A DNA stretch of 64,000 nt, taken from positions 1,240,001 to 1,304,000 of the forward strand of contig CP112999.1 in assembly GCA_026625165.1 (NCBI GenBank), given 5' to 3'. The notes below the pieces were generated by a model. That model was not told where the DNA came from. It saw only the letters and a program-made list of their open reading frames with translations, and searched no databases. Below are positions 1 to 8,291 of this stretch, one piece after another. Position 1 is the first letter of the stretch. Each line of letters begins with the position of its first letter. The position numbers were made by a program, and so were the translations under genes. The stretch comes from Methanoregula sp. (lineage in GTDB: Archaea > Halobacteriota > Methanomicrobia > Methanomicrobiales > Methanospirillaceae).

Positions 1-762
1 GAGCTGCGCAGTGCGGTCAGCTACTTTCTGCTCCAGTCCCTCAGCGAACTGCCGCATCTGCTCCTCTGCCTGTTTGCGCTCGGTGATGTCCTTGTAATCC
101 TCAACAATGCCAATAACATCACCGCCAGATCCCCTGAAGGGAGTTGCAGTTACGATGCAGGGAATTTTTTTACCGTCTGCACGTACTTTTTCCACCTCAT
201 TCTCAACACACTCCTCACCGCAGAGGATTCTGGTCAGAGGACAACCGGGAGTATGACACCGGTGGCCTGGAAACACTTCATAACACTTCCTGCCTGCTGC
301 CTTGTCCCTGCTTATGCCTGCCATTTTCAGGAACGTCTCGTTCATCCGGAGCACGCTGAAATCCTTATCAACCACCCGCATGCCATCAGCGGCAGTCTGG
401 AATATCTGGTCCAGTTCTGCATGACTATCTTCAACTTTTCTCTCTTCTCTGGCAACCCGCTCACTTAAAAGGGCAACAACAGAGGACACGAATATAAATG
501 AAAATCCCCGTAAATAATCCTCATCAATACCCACGTCCCCGCCGAAGAGCATGTGTCCTGTGATGAGAAACCCGGCTAAAAAGACTGCCACCACTATACC
601 CTTTCTCTTCCACCAGAATGCCGCTAAAATAACCGGAATATAAAAGAAATGGGTAAATACATGAGAAATTTCAAGAACCAGATGGAAATAGACGGTCAGA
701 AAACAACTGAAAGCGATAAGGACTGCCAAGACAATGATTTTTTGGTTTTCTTTAATTGTCAT
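1..762 (-). CDS. Membrane-bound PAS sensor protein, C-terminus cut by window edge
   Basis: Read on the minus strand, an ATG at 762 opens 254 codons that run off the window. Residues about 8-110 contain several hydrophobic stretches (likely four membrane segments). They are followed by a PAS domain with a Cys/His-rich insert (HRCHTPGCPLTRIL) and a PAC motif ending DITERKQAEEQ. After that comes the charged helix that usually leads into a further PAS or histidine kinase core. The core itself lies outside the window, so kinase activity is inferred from family habit only. The gene reads away from the rest of the window. Confidence 0.8.
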   Translation of the reverse strand, partial: MTIKENQKIIVLAVLIAFSCFLTVYFHLVLEISHVFTHFFYIPVILAAFWWKRKGIVVAVFLAGFLITGHMLFGGDVGIDEDYLRGFSFIFVSSVVALLSERVAREERKVEDSHAELDQIFQTAADGMRVVDKDFSVLRMNETFLKMAGISRDKAAGRKCYEVFPGHRCHTPGCPLTRILCGEECVENEVEKVRADGKKIPCIVTATPFRGSGGDVIGIVEDYKDITERKQAEEQMRQFAEGLEQKVADRTAQL

Positions 763-864
763 GTTCCACCAATCCTTCTTAAGAGGTGTGACAATAAAAA
801 TGATTCTCTGGAATCTCTCTAGAATTGCAAACAGAAATAACATCTCCATTGCATTCTTATTTAA

Positions 865-1119
865 ATGCCTTCCATCAGAGGTAAACCAAAAAAGCAGATT
901 TCGTACAAATGTCCCCATGATCTATTACTAAAAATCAATGCCGCGATTGAGAATGGAGAATATGCTTCAAGAAATGACATAATTACAGCGGCTTTACGTA
1001 TATTTTTCGAGAATCACGATAAAACCTCGAAGGACGAGATAAAGGAATGGTTGATTTCCGATGAGGGAGAGGAATATTTAAAGAACCTGATCAGGGATGT
1101 CCGGGAAAAGGTGCAATAA
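865..1119 (+). CDS. Small ribbon-helix-helix-like DNA-binding protein
   Basis: 84 residues. The arrangement of a short beta segment (KKQISYKCP), a first helix and a second helix containing SRNDIITAALRIFFEN matches ribbon-helix-helix (CopG/Arc-type) regulators, which dimerise and bind DNA through the strand. The C-terminal half is highly charged and could be a partner-binding tail, as in antitoxins, but no toxin gene follows: the next feature is a dead transposase. The start lies right after an A/T-rich TATTTAA stretch with no Shine-Dalgarno sequence, which suggests a short leader or a leaderless message. The gene could be cargo of the adjacent mobile DNA. Confidence 0.6.
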   Translation: MPSIRGKPKKQISYKCPHDLLLKINAAIENGEYASRNDIITAALRIFFENHDKTSKDEIKEWLISDEGEEYLKNLIRDVREKVQ

Positions 1120-1205
1120 GGATTAATGTACCTGTCTGATCCTGTACAGTCCCGAATTAATTTCTCATGGATCTTTGTTCAGGATAACTTGAACGTTTCA
1201 TCATC

Positions 1206-2238
1206 TCACCAACCAAAACCCTGAAACCTGATCCCAGGATTGCCTCTTGGGGCAGCCTTCTCCAGAATGCCAGTTCCGGAAGACTCCATGCCTTCAAAGT
1301 CGAGACTGCCATGAGGACGGTTGTCATACCAGTGAACGAATTCATCGAGTGACAAGAACTCATGTCTGAACCGTTTGCAGGTATGGAACTATTTCTCAAC
1401 TTTTCCATTGGTTTGGGCTCTGTAGAAATCATCGTTTTTCATAACGTTTTTGGGGGCGTTTGCCATTCCTTACAGGGACGGGCAAACTGAAGAAGATGTC
1501 CTGATAGACATCTTCGAGTTACATTGCCCCCGCCACTGCGGCAGCCCCCCTTGCGATATCCATTGAAAACCGGTTCATCATGGATCTCTTGTAATGATGT
1601 GAGATCAGGGATTTCTACATAGTCTTGGTTTGTTTGACGATGTTTCACCCATGCAACGATCGGTCAGATATCTCGTGTTTCAAGGTATTGCCTGAATTCA
1701 CTATCCCAATACCCATTCTCGTCCCTTCGATGAGCACCAGATTCACTGCCATGATCCATAATAAGTTCACGAAGAAAGCAGATCTGCCCGTATCCCTGGA
1801 CTGCACGTTCTACAACGATAATTGTGTTTTCCGTATTGATAGTGGCAGATTCACCGGTAGCGAGGATTTTACGTGATGAGTCATCCAGAATCGTGCAGAG
1901 TTTTAATCCGCTGAAGCCGTCTTCATACCAATCGATATGTCCGGCCGATATGCTATGTGGTCCCGTTCAAAGCGCACCCATTTTCTCTGCTTCTTCTTAG
2001 CAACCTCCGTTCTGGCAAGTTCCCGGTCCACCAGATATCTGTGAATACGGTTATGAGAAATACATTTTTCGTAGAGTCTTCGGATAACGGTTTTTAGCAT
2101 TCTGGCCCCAAATTTGAATCGTTTGTACGCTTCCACAACTATCTCCGATTCTTCGAAAGCCGATACACCTGAGAACAACGTTCTTCTCATCCTTTCCATT
2201 GATTCGTACCAGCTAGACACTTGCTCATGCACACTCAC
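1206..2238 (-). pseudogene. Decayed DDE (integrase-core) transposase
   Basis: Fragments in different minus-strand frames line up as one transposase of the rve/integrase-core type. From 2238 there is a helical DNA-binding N-terminus. Then come an IDWYEDG segment (first catalytic Asp), LIMDHGSE (second Asp) and YWDSEFRQYLE (catalytic Glu), and finally a C-terminal part containing FVHWYDNRPHGSLDFEGM. The reading frame is broken near 1945, by a TGA near 1660, by a 209-bp insertion at 1416-1624, by a frameshift at the insertion point, and by a TAG where a Trp codon is expected just after it. It cannot make a full protein. Confidence 0.85.
1416..1624. mobile_element. MITE copy 1 inserted in the transposase remnant
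   Basis: A 209-bp non-coding element begins with GGCTCTGTAGAAATC and ends with its near inverted complement (13 of 15 positions). It is flanked by a perfect 8-bp direct repeat, TTGGTTTG, at 1408-1415 and 1625-1632, as expected for a target-site duplication. The inside carries a 9-bp-stem hairpin at 1492-1515 and the string TTACATTGCCCCCGCC, both shared with the longer copy at 59609-60070. It has no coding capacity, so it must depend on a transposase in trans. Confidence 0.85.
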
Positions 2239-2296
2239 TGGAAAAGCTCACGCAGCGACCATATTTATAGGATGAATGTAACCCGGAGCGTAAAAA

Positions 2297-3565
2297 TTAA
2301 GGTATGGGTTTTGGTGGTCTCATCAGGGTGAACGCAATGACAATACCGATCACTGCAAGCGCGAGCACATACGGGAATACCCCGATATAGGATCCCGTCG
2401 ATGTCTTGATGAACCCTGCCAGCTGCGGCCCGGCAATCGCACCGGCACCATACGCAAGGAAGACGACCCCGTAACAACTCGGGTAGTCAGAGGTGCCAAA
2501 ATAACTGCCTGTGGTTGTCGGTGCGATGGCCAGCCAGCCACCAAGACATCCCCAGAGTACGGCAAAGGCAAGGATATACGCCGGTGCGATCGGGATCTGC
2601 CACATCAGCAGCGATGCCAATGCGATCAGGATGAAAGATACCATGGCAGCATTCCGGGGTGTTAATTTGTCGGTGAGTGCACCAAAGACGGGCCGTCCGC
2701 CGCCGTTAAAGATCGCAAAGAACCCTACGAGGAATGTGGCAAGCCCTGCCTCAATTCCCATATCGGTGCCTACCGGTTTTGCTATCGAGACTGCCATGAG
2801 GCCGGCAAGACAGCCGATGAAGTAACAGGTAAAGAGCCCATAGAATGACGAGGATTTTAGCATCAGAGACCGGTTAAATTCGCAGGGTTTTTCCTCACCA
2901 GGTTTCAGTGCAGTTGGTGTCAACCCTCCCGGAACCCAGCCGGAGGGCGGAAATTTCAATGGGAGCGCAAGCAGTGTAGTGAGAACAATAATTGCGACAC
3001 CAAAGATCCGAAACGTGTTCATCACACCACAGGCTCCGATGAACCAGCCTGCGATATTGGCTGTAAAGAACGCGGAGAACCCGACACCAAGAACCGTGAG
3101 CCCGACCGCAAGGCCCCGCCGGTCAGGGAACCAGCGTGCTGAAACAGCAACCAGAACACTATATGCAATACCCACACCGATACCCCCGATCACTCCAAAC
3201 ATTGCGGAGAGCGTCAGGACAGATGACGAAAAGGATGCAAAAAGCCAGCCAAGGCCAGCCAGCACACCGCCGATGATCGTCATATTCCGGGGCCCGTACG
3301 CGTCGATTATCTTCCCGGTAAACGGCATCGTAATTGCAAAGACTGCAAGAAACACTGAGAATGGCATCAGGATATCATTTGCACTCACTGCCTGGCCAAG
3401 CTCACCGGTAAAAAAATCAGTGAGGGGCCCGACAAAGACACTCCACGCATAAATCGAACCAAGGCACAGGTTGATAATCAGACCTGATGCGACGAGCCCC
3501 CACCTCCCCTTTTCCATAGGCATCCTTAAAAGTGAAGTTACTTCGCTGACTGGACTATCTTTCAT
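2297..3565 (-). CDS. MFS transporter, oxalate/formate antiporter (OFA) family
   Basis: 422 residues with about twelve hydrophobic segments. The N-terminus (KGRWGLVASGLIINLCLGSI, followed by YAWSVF) is typical of the OFA branch of the major facilitator superfamily. These are membrane carriers of small carboxylates such as formate, oxalate or lactate; the substrate here cannot be read from sequence. The start at 3565 is supported by GGGAGG seven bases upstream. Immediately upstream lies the remnant of an acetyl-CoA synthetase C-terminus, so the pair may once have been an acetate or organic-acid uptake and activation unit. Its length is normal and no defects are visible. Confidence 0.85.
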   Translation of the reverse strand: MKDSPVSEVTSLLRMPMEKGRWGLVASGLIINLCLGSIYAWSVFVGPLTDFFTGELGQAVSANDILMPFSVFLAVFAITMPFTGKIIDAYGPRNMTIIGGVLAGLGWLFASFSSSVLTLSAMFGVIGGIGVGIAYSVLVAVSARWFPDRRGLAVGLTVLGVGFSAFFTANIAGWFIGACGVMNTFRIFGVAIIVLTTLLALPLKFPPSGWVPGGLTPTALKPGEEKPCEFNRSLMLKSSSFYGLFTCYFIGCLAGLMAVSIAKPVGTDMGIEAGLATFLVGFFAIFNGGGRPVFGALTDKLTPRNAAMVSFILIALASLLMWQIPIAPAYILAFAVLWGCLGGWLAIAPTTTGSYFGTSDYPSCYGVVFLAYGAGAIAGPQLAGFIKTSTGSYIGVFPYVLALAVIGIVIAFTLMRPPKPIP

Positions 3566-3597
3566 AAAGTTGCCTCCCTAAAAAAAAATTAAATGGT

Positions 3598-3690
3598 TTA
3601 TTCCTCCAGCGTTGAGATGTTGCCGGGATCGCGATACCCATCTCTTTTGCCTTAAGCACCCGTCGCATGATCCTGCCGCTCCGGGTTTTT
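3598..3690 (-). pseudogene. C-terminal remnant of AMP-forming acetyl-CoA synthetase
   Basis: The minus strand encodes KTRSGRIMRRVLKAKEMGI, and after a one-base frame change it encodes DPGNISTLEE followed by a stop at 3598-3600. This is the conserved end of acetyl-CoA synthetase, including the lysine-bearing PKTRSGKIMRR region (the acetylatable lysine position reads Arg here). Upstream of 3690 the similarity is lost. The fragment has the same orientation as the OFA transporter and lies directly upstream of it. It was identified by eye from a short stretch, so moderate confidence only. Confidence 0.6.
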
Positions 3691-3699
3691 TTGCAGTTT

Positions 3700-4239
3700 A
3701 TCGTCTCATCAGATTTCCCTTTAGCGCCACTTTATTTATGGGTATCTGGAATTGTGGTGTTCAAAAGTCACGTTATATCCGGGAAATAAAACGCAACAGT
3801 CCATCACAGGGCTATGAAATCACCAACAGGTGCATCGCCCGTGACGTGTGTGAGGAGGGGGGAGCATGCACCAGCAATGCAATCTGTGGGTGGTCGCAAG
3901 CGGCCCGCATGAATGCCGGTTACTGGACGCATCAGCGCGAGGCCGGGCGCGAATGAGTCACCGAGCGTTAGACATGTTCCCGATCAACAGCGACGAGCGC
4001 GATGCGCAGCATGGTGTGAGCAGCCGGCCGGGGAAGCCGCCGGCGCAGGAACGAAAGTGACAAACCGGGAGCGTCATTATGTCAGATCAACCGGGAGAAG
4101 AGCATGGAGAGTCTGTGAGCGAAGCGGACCGGAAGGGAGTACCAGCAAACCGGAGAGCAGTGGAGACTAACAGTATCGACAGTACTGTATCTCGTCAAGG
4201 AAAAATATGCAAAAAAACAGGATGTGAATTTAATCGATT
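3700..4239. other. Gene-free, GC-rich structured stretch, possibly a decayed group II intron 5' part
   Basis: No convincing gene lies here; the short open frames have unnatural composition. From about 3846 the plus strand starts GTGTGAGGAGG and then shows many short complementary blocks. It also has phrases such as GGAACGAAAGTGAC that resemble domain I of bacterial-type group II introns. No reverse transcriptase, domain V or exon junction was found. The identification is weak and could be coincidence; the stretch may instead be another structured repeat. Confidence 0.25.
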
Positions 4240-4917
4240 TTACTCTGCTTTCTTTTCCGGTCTCTTGTAATTCTCAAGCAGGGTGATTTCCGATATCTCC
4301 CTGATTAACTCAAAACCTTCATGGATGATCCTTCCGCGCCAGAGGAGCCAGCGCCGGTCATACGTGATGCCCGGGGGGAGGGTGACCGTGACTTTGCCAT
4401 CGTCAAGGGATGCGTCGATGTCCCGGCCTGCATAGAGCCGGATGAGCCCCTGGAACTGTGAAAGGGGATCCTCTACTTTCTCCTCAATTGTGTATTTATA
4501 CGACAGGGTCATTCCTGCAAGGGGTGCATTAAAGTCCACAATAACGCGTGCGCCGATTACATCGACAACGGTCCCTTCACCCAGCTCGTCCATCTTGACC
4601 GTCATTCCCCTGGTGGGTTTTTCCTTGAACTTGGACTTGGGGAACGACTGGAGGCGCTTGGGGTCACGTTCGCCAAAACCCTTCTCCGGCGTAACCGTGA
4701 CCGTGCCGGAATACCCGATCTCCTTGCCGGCAACCTCCTCGTCGAGCCCGAGGATCACATGCTTGCTGCCGACACAGATCGTGACCGGCCCGTAGAGTGC
4801 CGATGCATTGAAAATACCGGCGGTTTTTGCAGCAGCTTCATCGGTCGTATCAAAAATCCGGCCTTCAGTACTGCCCGTATAACTCAACTTGATAAAATCT
4901 CCATTCTGGATCGGCAT
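4240..4917 (-). CDS. FKBP-type peptidyl-prolyl cis-trans isomerase, long archaeal SlyD-like type
   Basis: 225 residues. The N-terminus (MPIQNGDFIKLSYTGST) starts an FKBP fold with DTT near residue 24, and GLDEEVAGKEIG is the canonical FKBP strand-loop. The insert-in-flap domain follows at about residues 75-135 (PEKGFGERDPKRLQSFPKS, then MTVKMDELGEGTVV), and then FNAPLAGMTLSYKYTIEE. About 70 further residues of unknown role follow. The family acts as a cytoplasmic folding helper, using the insert domain as chaperone and the FKBP domain as prolyl isomerase. It is divergent from the CYTH gene at 4973, so the two may share the short promoter region between them. Confidence 0.9.
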   Translation of the reverse strand: MPIQNGDFIKLSYTGSTEGRIFDTTDEAAAKTAGIFNASALYGPVTICVGSKHVILGLDEEVAGKEIGYSGTVTVTPEKGFGERDPKRLQSFPKSKFKEKPTRGMTVKMDELGEGTVVDVIGARVIVDFNAPLAGMTLSYKYTIEEKVEDPLSQFQGLIRLYAGRDIDASLDDGKVTVTLPPGITYDRRWLLWRGRIIHEGFELIREISEITLLENYKRPEKKAE

Positions 4918-4972
4918 AAATCACCTGACTATATTAAATCGCAGCAACACCAGATAAAACTGTGGCACTAAA

Positions 4973-5500
4973 ATGCTCGAGATAGAACTTAAAGTCCGCG
5001 TCGATGAGCTCGGGCCAGTACGGGAACGGTTGCACCAGCTCAATGCAGAACCTTGCGGGAGGGTACATGAGCACGACATCTATTACAATGCCCCTCACCG
5101 CAATTTTGCCATTACCGACGAGGCACTCAGGGTCCGGTACTCAGGCGGGAAGGCAGTCATGACCTACAAGGGTGCAAAGATAAAGGATCTCGGGCTCAAG
5201 GCACGCGAAGAGCTCAACACCGCTGTTGAATCCGGTGAAGTGATCGGGGAGATCCTTGCCCGTCTCGGGTTTACCGGAACTGCAGAAGTGGACAAGTGGC
5301 GTGAGAACTACCGTTACGGCAACGCATCCATCTCGCTCGATGAGGTTGAACACCTGGGTACGTTCGTCGAGATCGAGGTTATTGCCGATACCGGTACACG
5401 AGCAGCCACAGAAAGAATAGACAAAATAAAAAGGGAGCTTGGGATCACCGGCGAAGCGATCCTCGCCTCGTACCTGGAACTGTTACAGTCTAGACGGTGA
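4973..5500 (+). CDS. CYTH-domain protein, CyaB/class IV adenylate cyclase-like
   Basis: 175 residues. It opens with MLEIELKVRVD, the ExExK signature of the CYTH (CyaB-thiamine triphosphatase) superfamily. Alternating Arg/Lys and Glu strands follow (LRVRYSGGKAVMTYKG, GTFVEIEVI), as expected for the triphosphate tunnel. Archaeal members are often labelled class IV adenylate cyclase, but hydrolysis of triphosphates is equally possible; the true substrate is not shown by sequence. Its last 11 bases overlap the 3' end of the convergent phosphoesterase gene. Confidence 0.85.
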   Translation: MLEIELKVRVDELGPVRERLHQLNAEPCGRVHEHDIYYNAPHRNFAITDEALRVRYSGGKAVMTYKGAKIKDLGLKAREELNTAVESGEVIGEILARLGFTGTAEVDKWRENYRYGNASISLDEVEHLGTFVEIEVIADTGTRAATERIDKIKRELGITGEAILASYLELLQSRR

Positions 5501-6131
5501 GCAGTTCGACCTTGATGTCTTTTGGCTCGGTGCCGAAGTGGAGCATCGCACAGTACCCCATCATCGCGGCTCCGGGGTTTACCACCTTGGTCCCGTCAAT
5601 ATCCATGACTCCCCTCTGCTCGTGGATGTGAGCACAGCAGACGAGATCGAACGCCTTCATGTGGCGCTGGATGCTCTTGCTCCCGACATGGTTCCCGGCG
5701 GGCTTGTCAAGGCTGCCATAGGGAGGGGCATGGGAGAGCAGCACGGTGTGGACCGTCTTTTCCATCTTTCCCATCGCTTTTTTGAGCAGGTCGTCGATCT
5801 GCTTGTCGGTCATCTCAAAGGGCGTGCCAAACGGTGTCGGGTTTGAACCCCCGATACCGACAATTGTCATCGTCCCGAGGTTGATCTTTGCGCCATGCAT
5901 GCAGACAGTATCGGAATGTTCAAGCGCGTCGATAATTTCACGGGGATCGCAGTTTCCGGGGACTGCAAAACAGGGGACGTCGATGCGGGAAAGAACATCA
6001 TCGACAGCGTCCACAGGTCCCATATTGGTGATATCGCCAGCGATAAAAACGGCTTCAGGAGATAATTCAAGGAATGAATCTATTTTACCGAATTCACCAT
6101 GGAGATCTGCTATCAATAGCACATCTTTCAT
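5490..6131 (-). CDS. Calcineurin-like metallophosphoesterase, YfcE/MJ0936-like
   Basis: 213 residues with the ordered metal-binding motifs of this superfamily: DLHG near residue 9, GDIT near 32, GNCD near 58 (in place of the usual GNHD), SHAPP near 132 and CAHIHE near 165 (GHxH-like). These bind two metal ions for phosphoester hydrolysis. The closest type is the small archaeal YfcE-like phosphodiesterases; the physiological substrate is unknown. The gene is convergent with the CYTH gene, overlapping it by 11 bases, and about 20 bases separate it from the radical SAM gene upstream, so these two may be co-transcribed. Confidence 0.85.
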   Translation of the reverse strand: MKDVLLIADLHGEFGKIDSFLELSPEAVFIAGDITNMGPVDAVDDVLSRIDVPCFAVPGNCDPREIIDALEHSDTVCMHGAKINLGTMTIVGIGGSNPTPFGTPFEMTDKQIDDLLKKAMGKMEKTVHTVLLSHAPPYGSLDKPAGNHVGSKSIQRHMKAFDLVCCAHIHEQRGVMDIDGTKVVNPGAAMMGYCAMLHFGTEPKDIKVELLTV

Positions 6132-6153
6132 GGTATATCATTTCAAACGGGGT

Positions 6154-7251
6154 CTAAAAAACCTTATCTTTAGGCTCGCTCCAGGATCCCGTCAATCTGC
6201 CCGATAACGCAAGTTTTCCCAAAAGCAGCGCAGTTTCCGGCAAAAGCGGGCGCCCCGCATCCGAACCTTCAAGAGGTGTGCCCGGAAGCGGCATGAACCG
6301 GTGTGCGTGCACCATGCCGTGTCCTGCAACCCATTGGATCAGCCGGACGGACTGCAGCTGGTCCTCATCGGTCTCAAACGGAAAACCGAGGATAAAATCA
6401 ACGACCGGTATGATCCCGTAGTCACGGCAGAGCTCCACGGCCGCAATAACATCGGCAACCGTATGCCCACGGTTTAACCTTGTAAGCACGGTGTCGCTCC
6501 CGGACTGGGCGCCGAAGTGCAGTTTTGTATTTGCACAGTACCGGTTGACCAGTTCAAGCGATTCGTCGCACACAAATTCCGGGCGAACTTCCGACGGGAA
6601 TGTGCCGAACCAGATCTTATGCGTGAGCTTTTCAAGCAGCCGTCCGATCTTCTCCCACCGTGGATGGATACCATCAGAACCGTACGCAAACGCATTCGGG
6701 CTCACGAACCGGGAATGCCTGTACCGGTTCGCAAACGATGCGATCGCATCTATGGACCGGTGCCGCATGCAATGCCCGAAGATCCGGGGTGTCTGGCAGT
6801 AAGCACAGGAAAACGGACACCCGCGGGAGATCTCAACGTAACCCTTCATCTGCGAGAATGCAGGAAATGCATCAAGAAGGACAGAAGTGTCCGCCGGTTC
6901 ATACCATTCCTTTGTCGCTACTCCGGGGACAAAAGAATCGTTTCCATTTTCTATTGCCGCAAGGAGCCGGGGAAGAGTAAATTCGCCTTCCCCCACCACG
7001 ACATAATCGGCATACCGGGCTACGTCCCTGTACCGTGCAGTTGCATGGGACCCGCCTGCAACGGTAATGCACCCTGCTCCTTTGATCTCTTCCCTTAACA
7101 CCGGTTCATTGATGGAGTTGAGGGAGTAACAGGTGACATCCCCGGAGGGCGATTTGACGGGGTTGAGTATGAACCCTTCCTGTTCGCAGGCGGCGTACAG
7201 CGCCGCATAGGAGTTGCGTGCGGCATGGACCAGCCGCCAGTTGAATTTCAT
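6154..7251 (-). CDS. B12-binding-like/radical SAM protein, MJ_1487 family
   Basis: 365 residues. An N-terminal Rossmann-like part (GAGCITVAGGSHATARY, VVVGEGEFTLPRLL) resembles a cobalamin-binding domain. It is followed by EISRGCPFSCAYCQTPRIF, the CxxxCxxC cluster that binds the radical SAM 4Fe-4S centre, and a TIM-barrel part (FGAQSGSDTVLTRLNRGHT, DFILGFPFETDEDQ). This architecture matches the archaeal TIGR04013-type proteins. The substrate is unknown; related enzymes carry out methylations or methylthiolations. It sits just upstream of the phosphoesterase on the same strand. Confidence 0.85.
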   Translation of the reverse strand: MKFNWRLVHAARNSYAALYAACEQEGFILNPVKSPSGDVTCYSLNSINEPVLREEIKGAGCITVAGGSHATARYRDVARYADYVVVGEGEFTLPRLLAAIENGNDSFVPGVATKEWYEPADTSVLLDAFPAFSQMKGYVEISRGCPFSCAYCQTPRIFGHCMRHRSIDAIASFANRYRHSRFVSPNAFAYGSDGIHPRWEKIGRLLEKLTHKIWFGTFPSEVRPEFVCDESLELVNRYCANTKLHFGAQSGSDTVLTRLNRGHTVADVIAAVELCRDYGIIPVVDFILGFPFETDEDQLQSVRLIQWVAGHGMVHAHRFMPLPGTPLEGSDAGRPLLPETALLLGKLALSGRLTGSWSEPKDKVF

Positions 7252-7301
7252 GGGAGCCGGAGAGATAAAAAAATGAGTATTTTGTTATATCCCGGTTGTT
7301 G

Positions 7302-7784
7302 TCATCCACGCGAGCGGTACTCACGCAGGACATCCGCAACCTTATAGGTCTGGCCGGTGTTCATGGTGACCCACACTTCCACACGGTCAGCCTGACCCCG
7401 CTCGGATCCTGATCCACGGGTGCCTGCAAGTTCAACTTCATCTCCTTTTCTTGTGCCAAGCGTATAGGTCTGGACAGACCCGTCAGCACGGGTGAGTTTT
7501 ACATCGACCTTGGTTGCGGCATTCATTCCCTTCCCGCCATCAAAAGTAACCGGGATGGAACCAGTGTATTCTTTCACGCCGACAGTGACGCTGACCATAT
7601 TGTAATCCGGCATCACATCGGTCGGTGACGTGACGAGAGGTGCTGCCGATTGTCCTGCAGTTGTACCTGATCCCGGTGTTGACGTGGCCATCGGAGGGGC
7701 CTGCGTTCCGGTGCATCCTGCAAAGGCAATCAAAGCAGAGAGAATTACGAGGGTTACGAGAGTAACAAGGATTCTGGACTGCAT
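7302..7784 (-). CDS. Putative secreted lipoprotein
   Basis: 160 residues starting with a signal peptide, a hydrophobic run followed by a lipobox (LIAFAGC, Cys near residue 24). A Thr/Ser/Pro-rich linker of about 30 residues comes next, then a compact beta-rich domain with VSVTVGVKEYTGSIPVTFDG and a Gly/Arg-rich stretch. The exposed domain would sit outside the membrane, anchored by lipid at the Cys. I do not recognise the family beyond its being common in Methanomicrobiales surface proteins. It lies 50 bases from the radical SAM gene. Confidence 0.7.
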   Translation of the reverse strand: MQSRILVTLVTLVILSALIAFAGCTGTQAPPMATSTPGSGTTAGQSAAPLVTSPTDVMPDYNMVSVTVGVKEYTGSIPVTFDGGKGMNAATKVDVKLTRADGSVQTYTLGTRKGDEVELAGTRGSGSERGQADRVEVWVTMNTGQTYKVADVLREYRSRG

Positions 7785-7842
7785 GCCGGAAGATTTGAGC
7801 CTGAATAATATGATGTTTGTGCCACAGGATCAGGAATTACGA

Positions 7843-8262
7843 TCAGGAGCCGGGAAGTATTCCCTCGTATTCAAGTTCACCTCTGCCGCCATCGACCGTG
7901 ACCCGGATACCGTCCTTCAACTTGTTCAGGGGCATGCCGATCCGGTCAATCATCGGGATCTTTGCAATAATTGCACCGGTGACGATGATGGGTTCGGCTT
8001 CCTCGTTGATGATTGCGGCAGGTGCGTGGCCGTTACGGCTTAAGGCATAGAGCACGTACGAACCGACAGTCGACCCCTTGCCGAAAGGAAACGCAAGCAC
8101 TTTTCCCGCAATGCATTTCCCGTAGAGAGGGTGGCCTTTCTCGACAACAATCCCGGACTCCGGGTCGACACCCGAGAGAAACGAGATCGGAGCAGGGCTT
8201 ACCAAAAGCTCCCCTGTCCCGACCCCGCGGGATATGCTCCGGGCGACGATATGCAAAATCAC
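7843..8262 (-). CDS. Phosphomevalonate dehydratase small subunit (DUF126/AcnX small)
   Basis: 139 residues of the DUF126 type: a swivelling beta-barrel domain with SRGVGTGELLVSPAPISFLSG at the start, then AFPFGKGSTVGSYVLYAL, which holds the conserved Gly-Ser loop, and AEPIIVTGAIIAKIPMIDR. In archaea this subunit pairs with an aconitase-like large subunit to dehydrate 5-phosphomevalonate to trans-anhydromevalonate phosphate in the archaeal mevalonate pathway. The large-subunit gene is not in the window. It is transcribed divergently from the PAN-type ATPase at 8292, with 30 bases between the starts. Confidence 0.85.
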   Translation of the reverse strand: MILHIVARSISRGVGTGELLVSPAPISFLSGVDPESGIVVEKGHPLYGKCIAGKVLAFPFGKGSTVGSYVLYALSRNGHAPAAIINEEAEPIIVTGAIIAKIPMIDRIGMPLNKLKDGIRVTVDGGRGELEYEGILPGS

Positions 8263-8291
8263 ACCTAATTTATGTTTGAAGATAGAGATAT

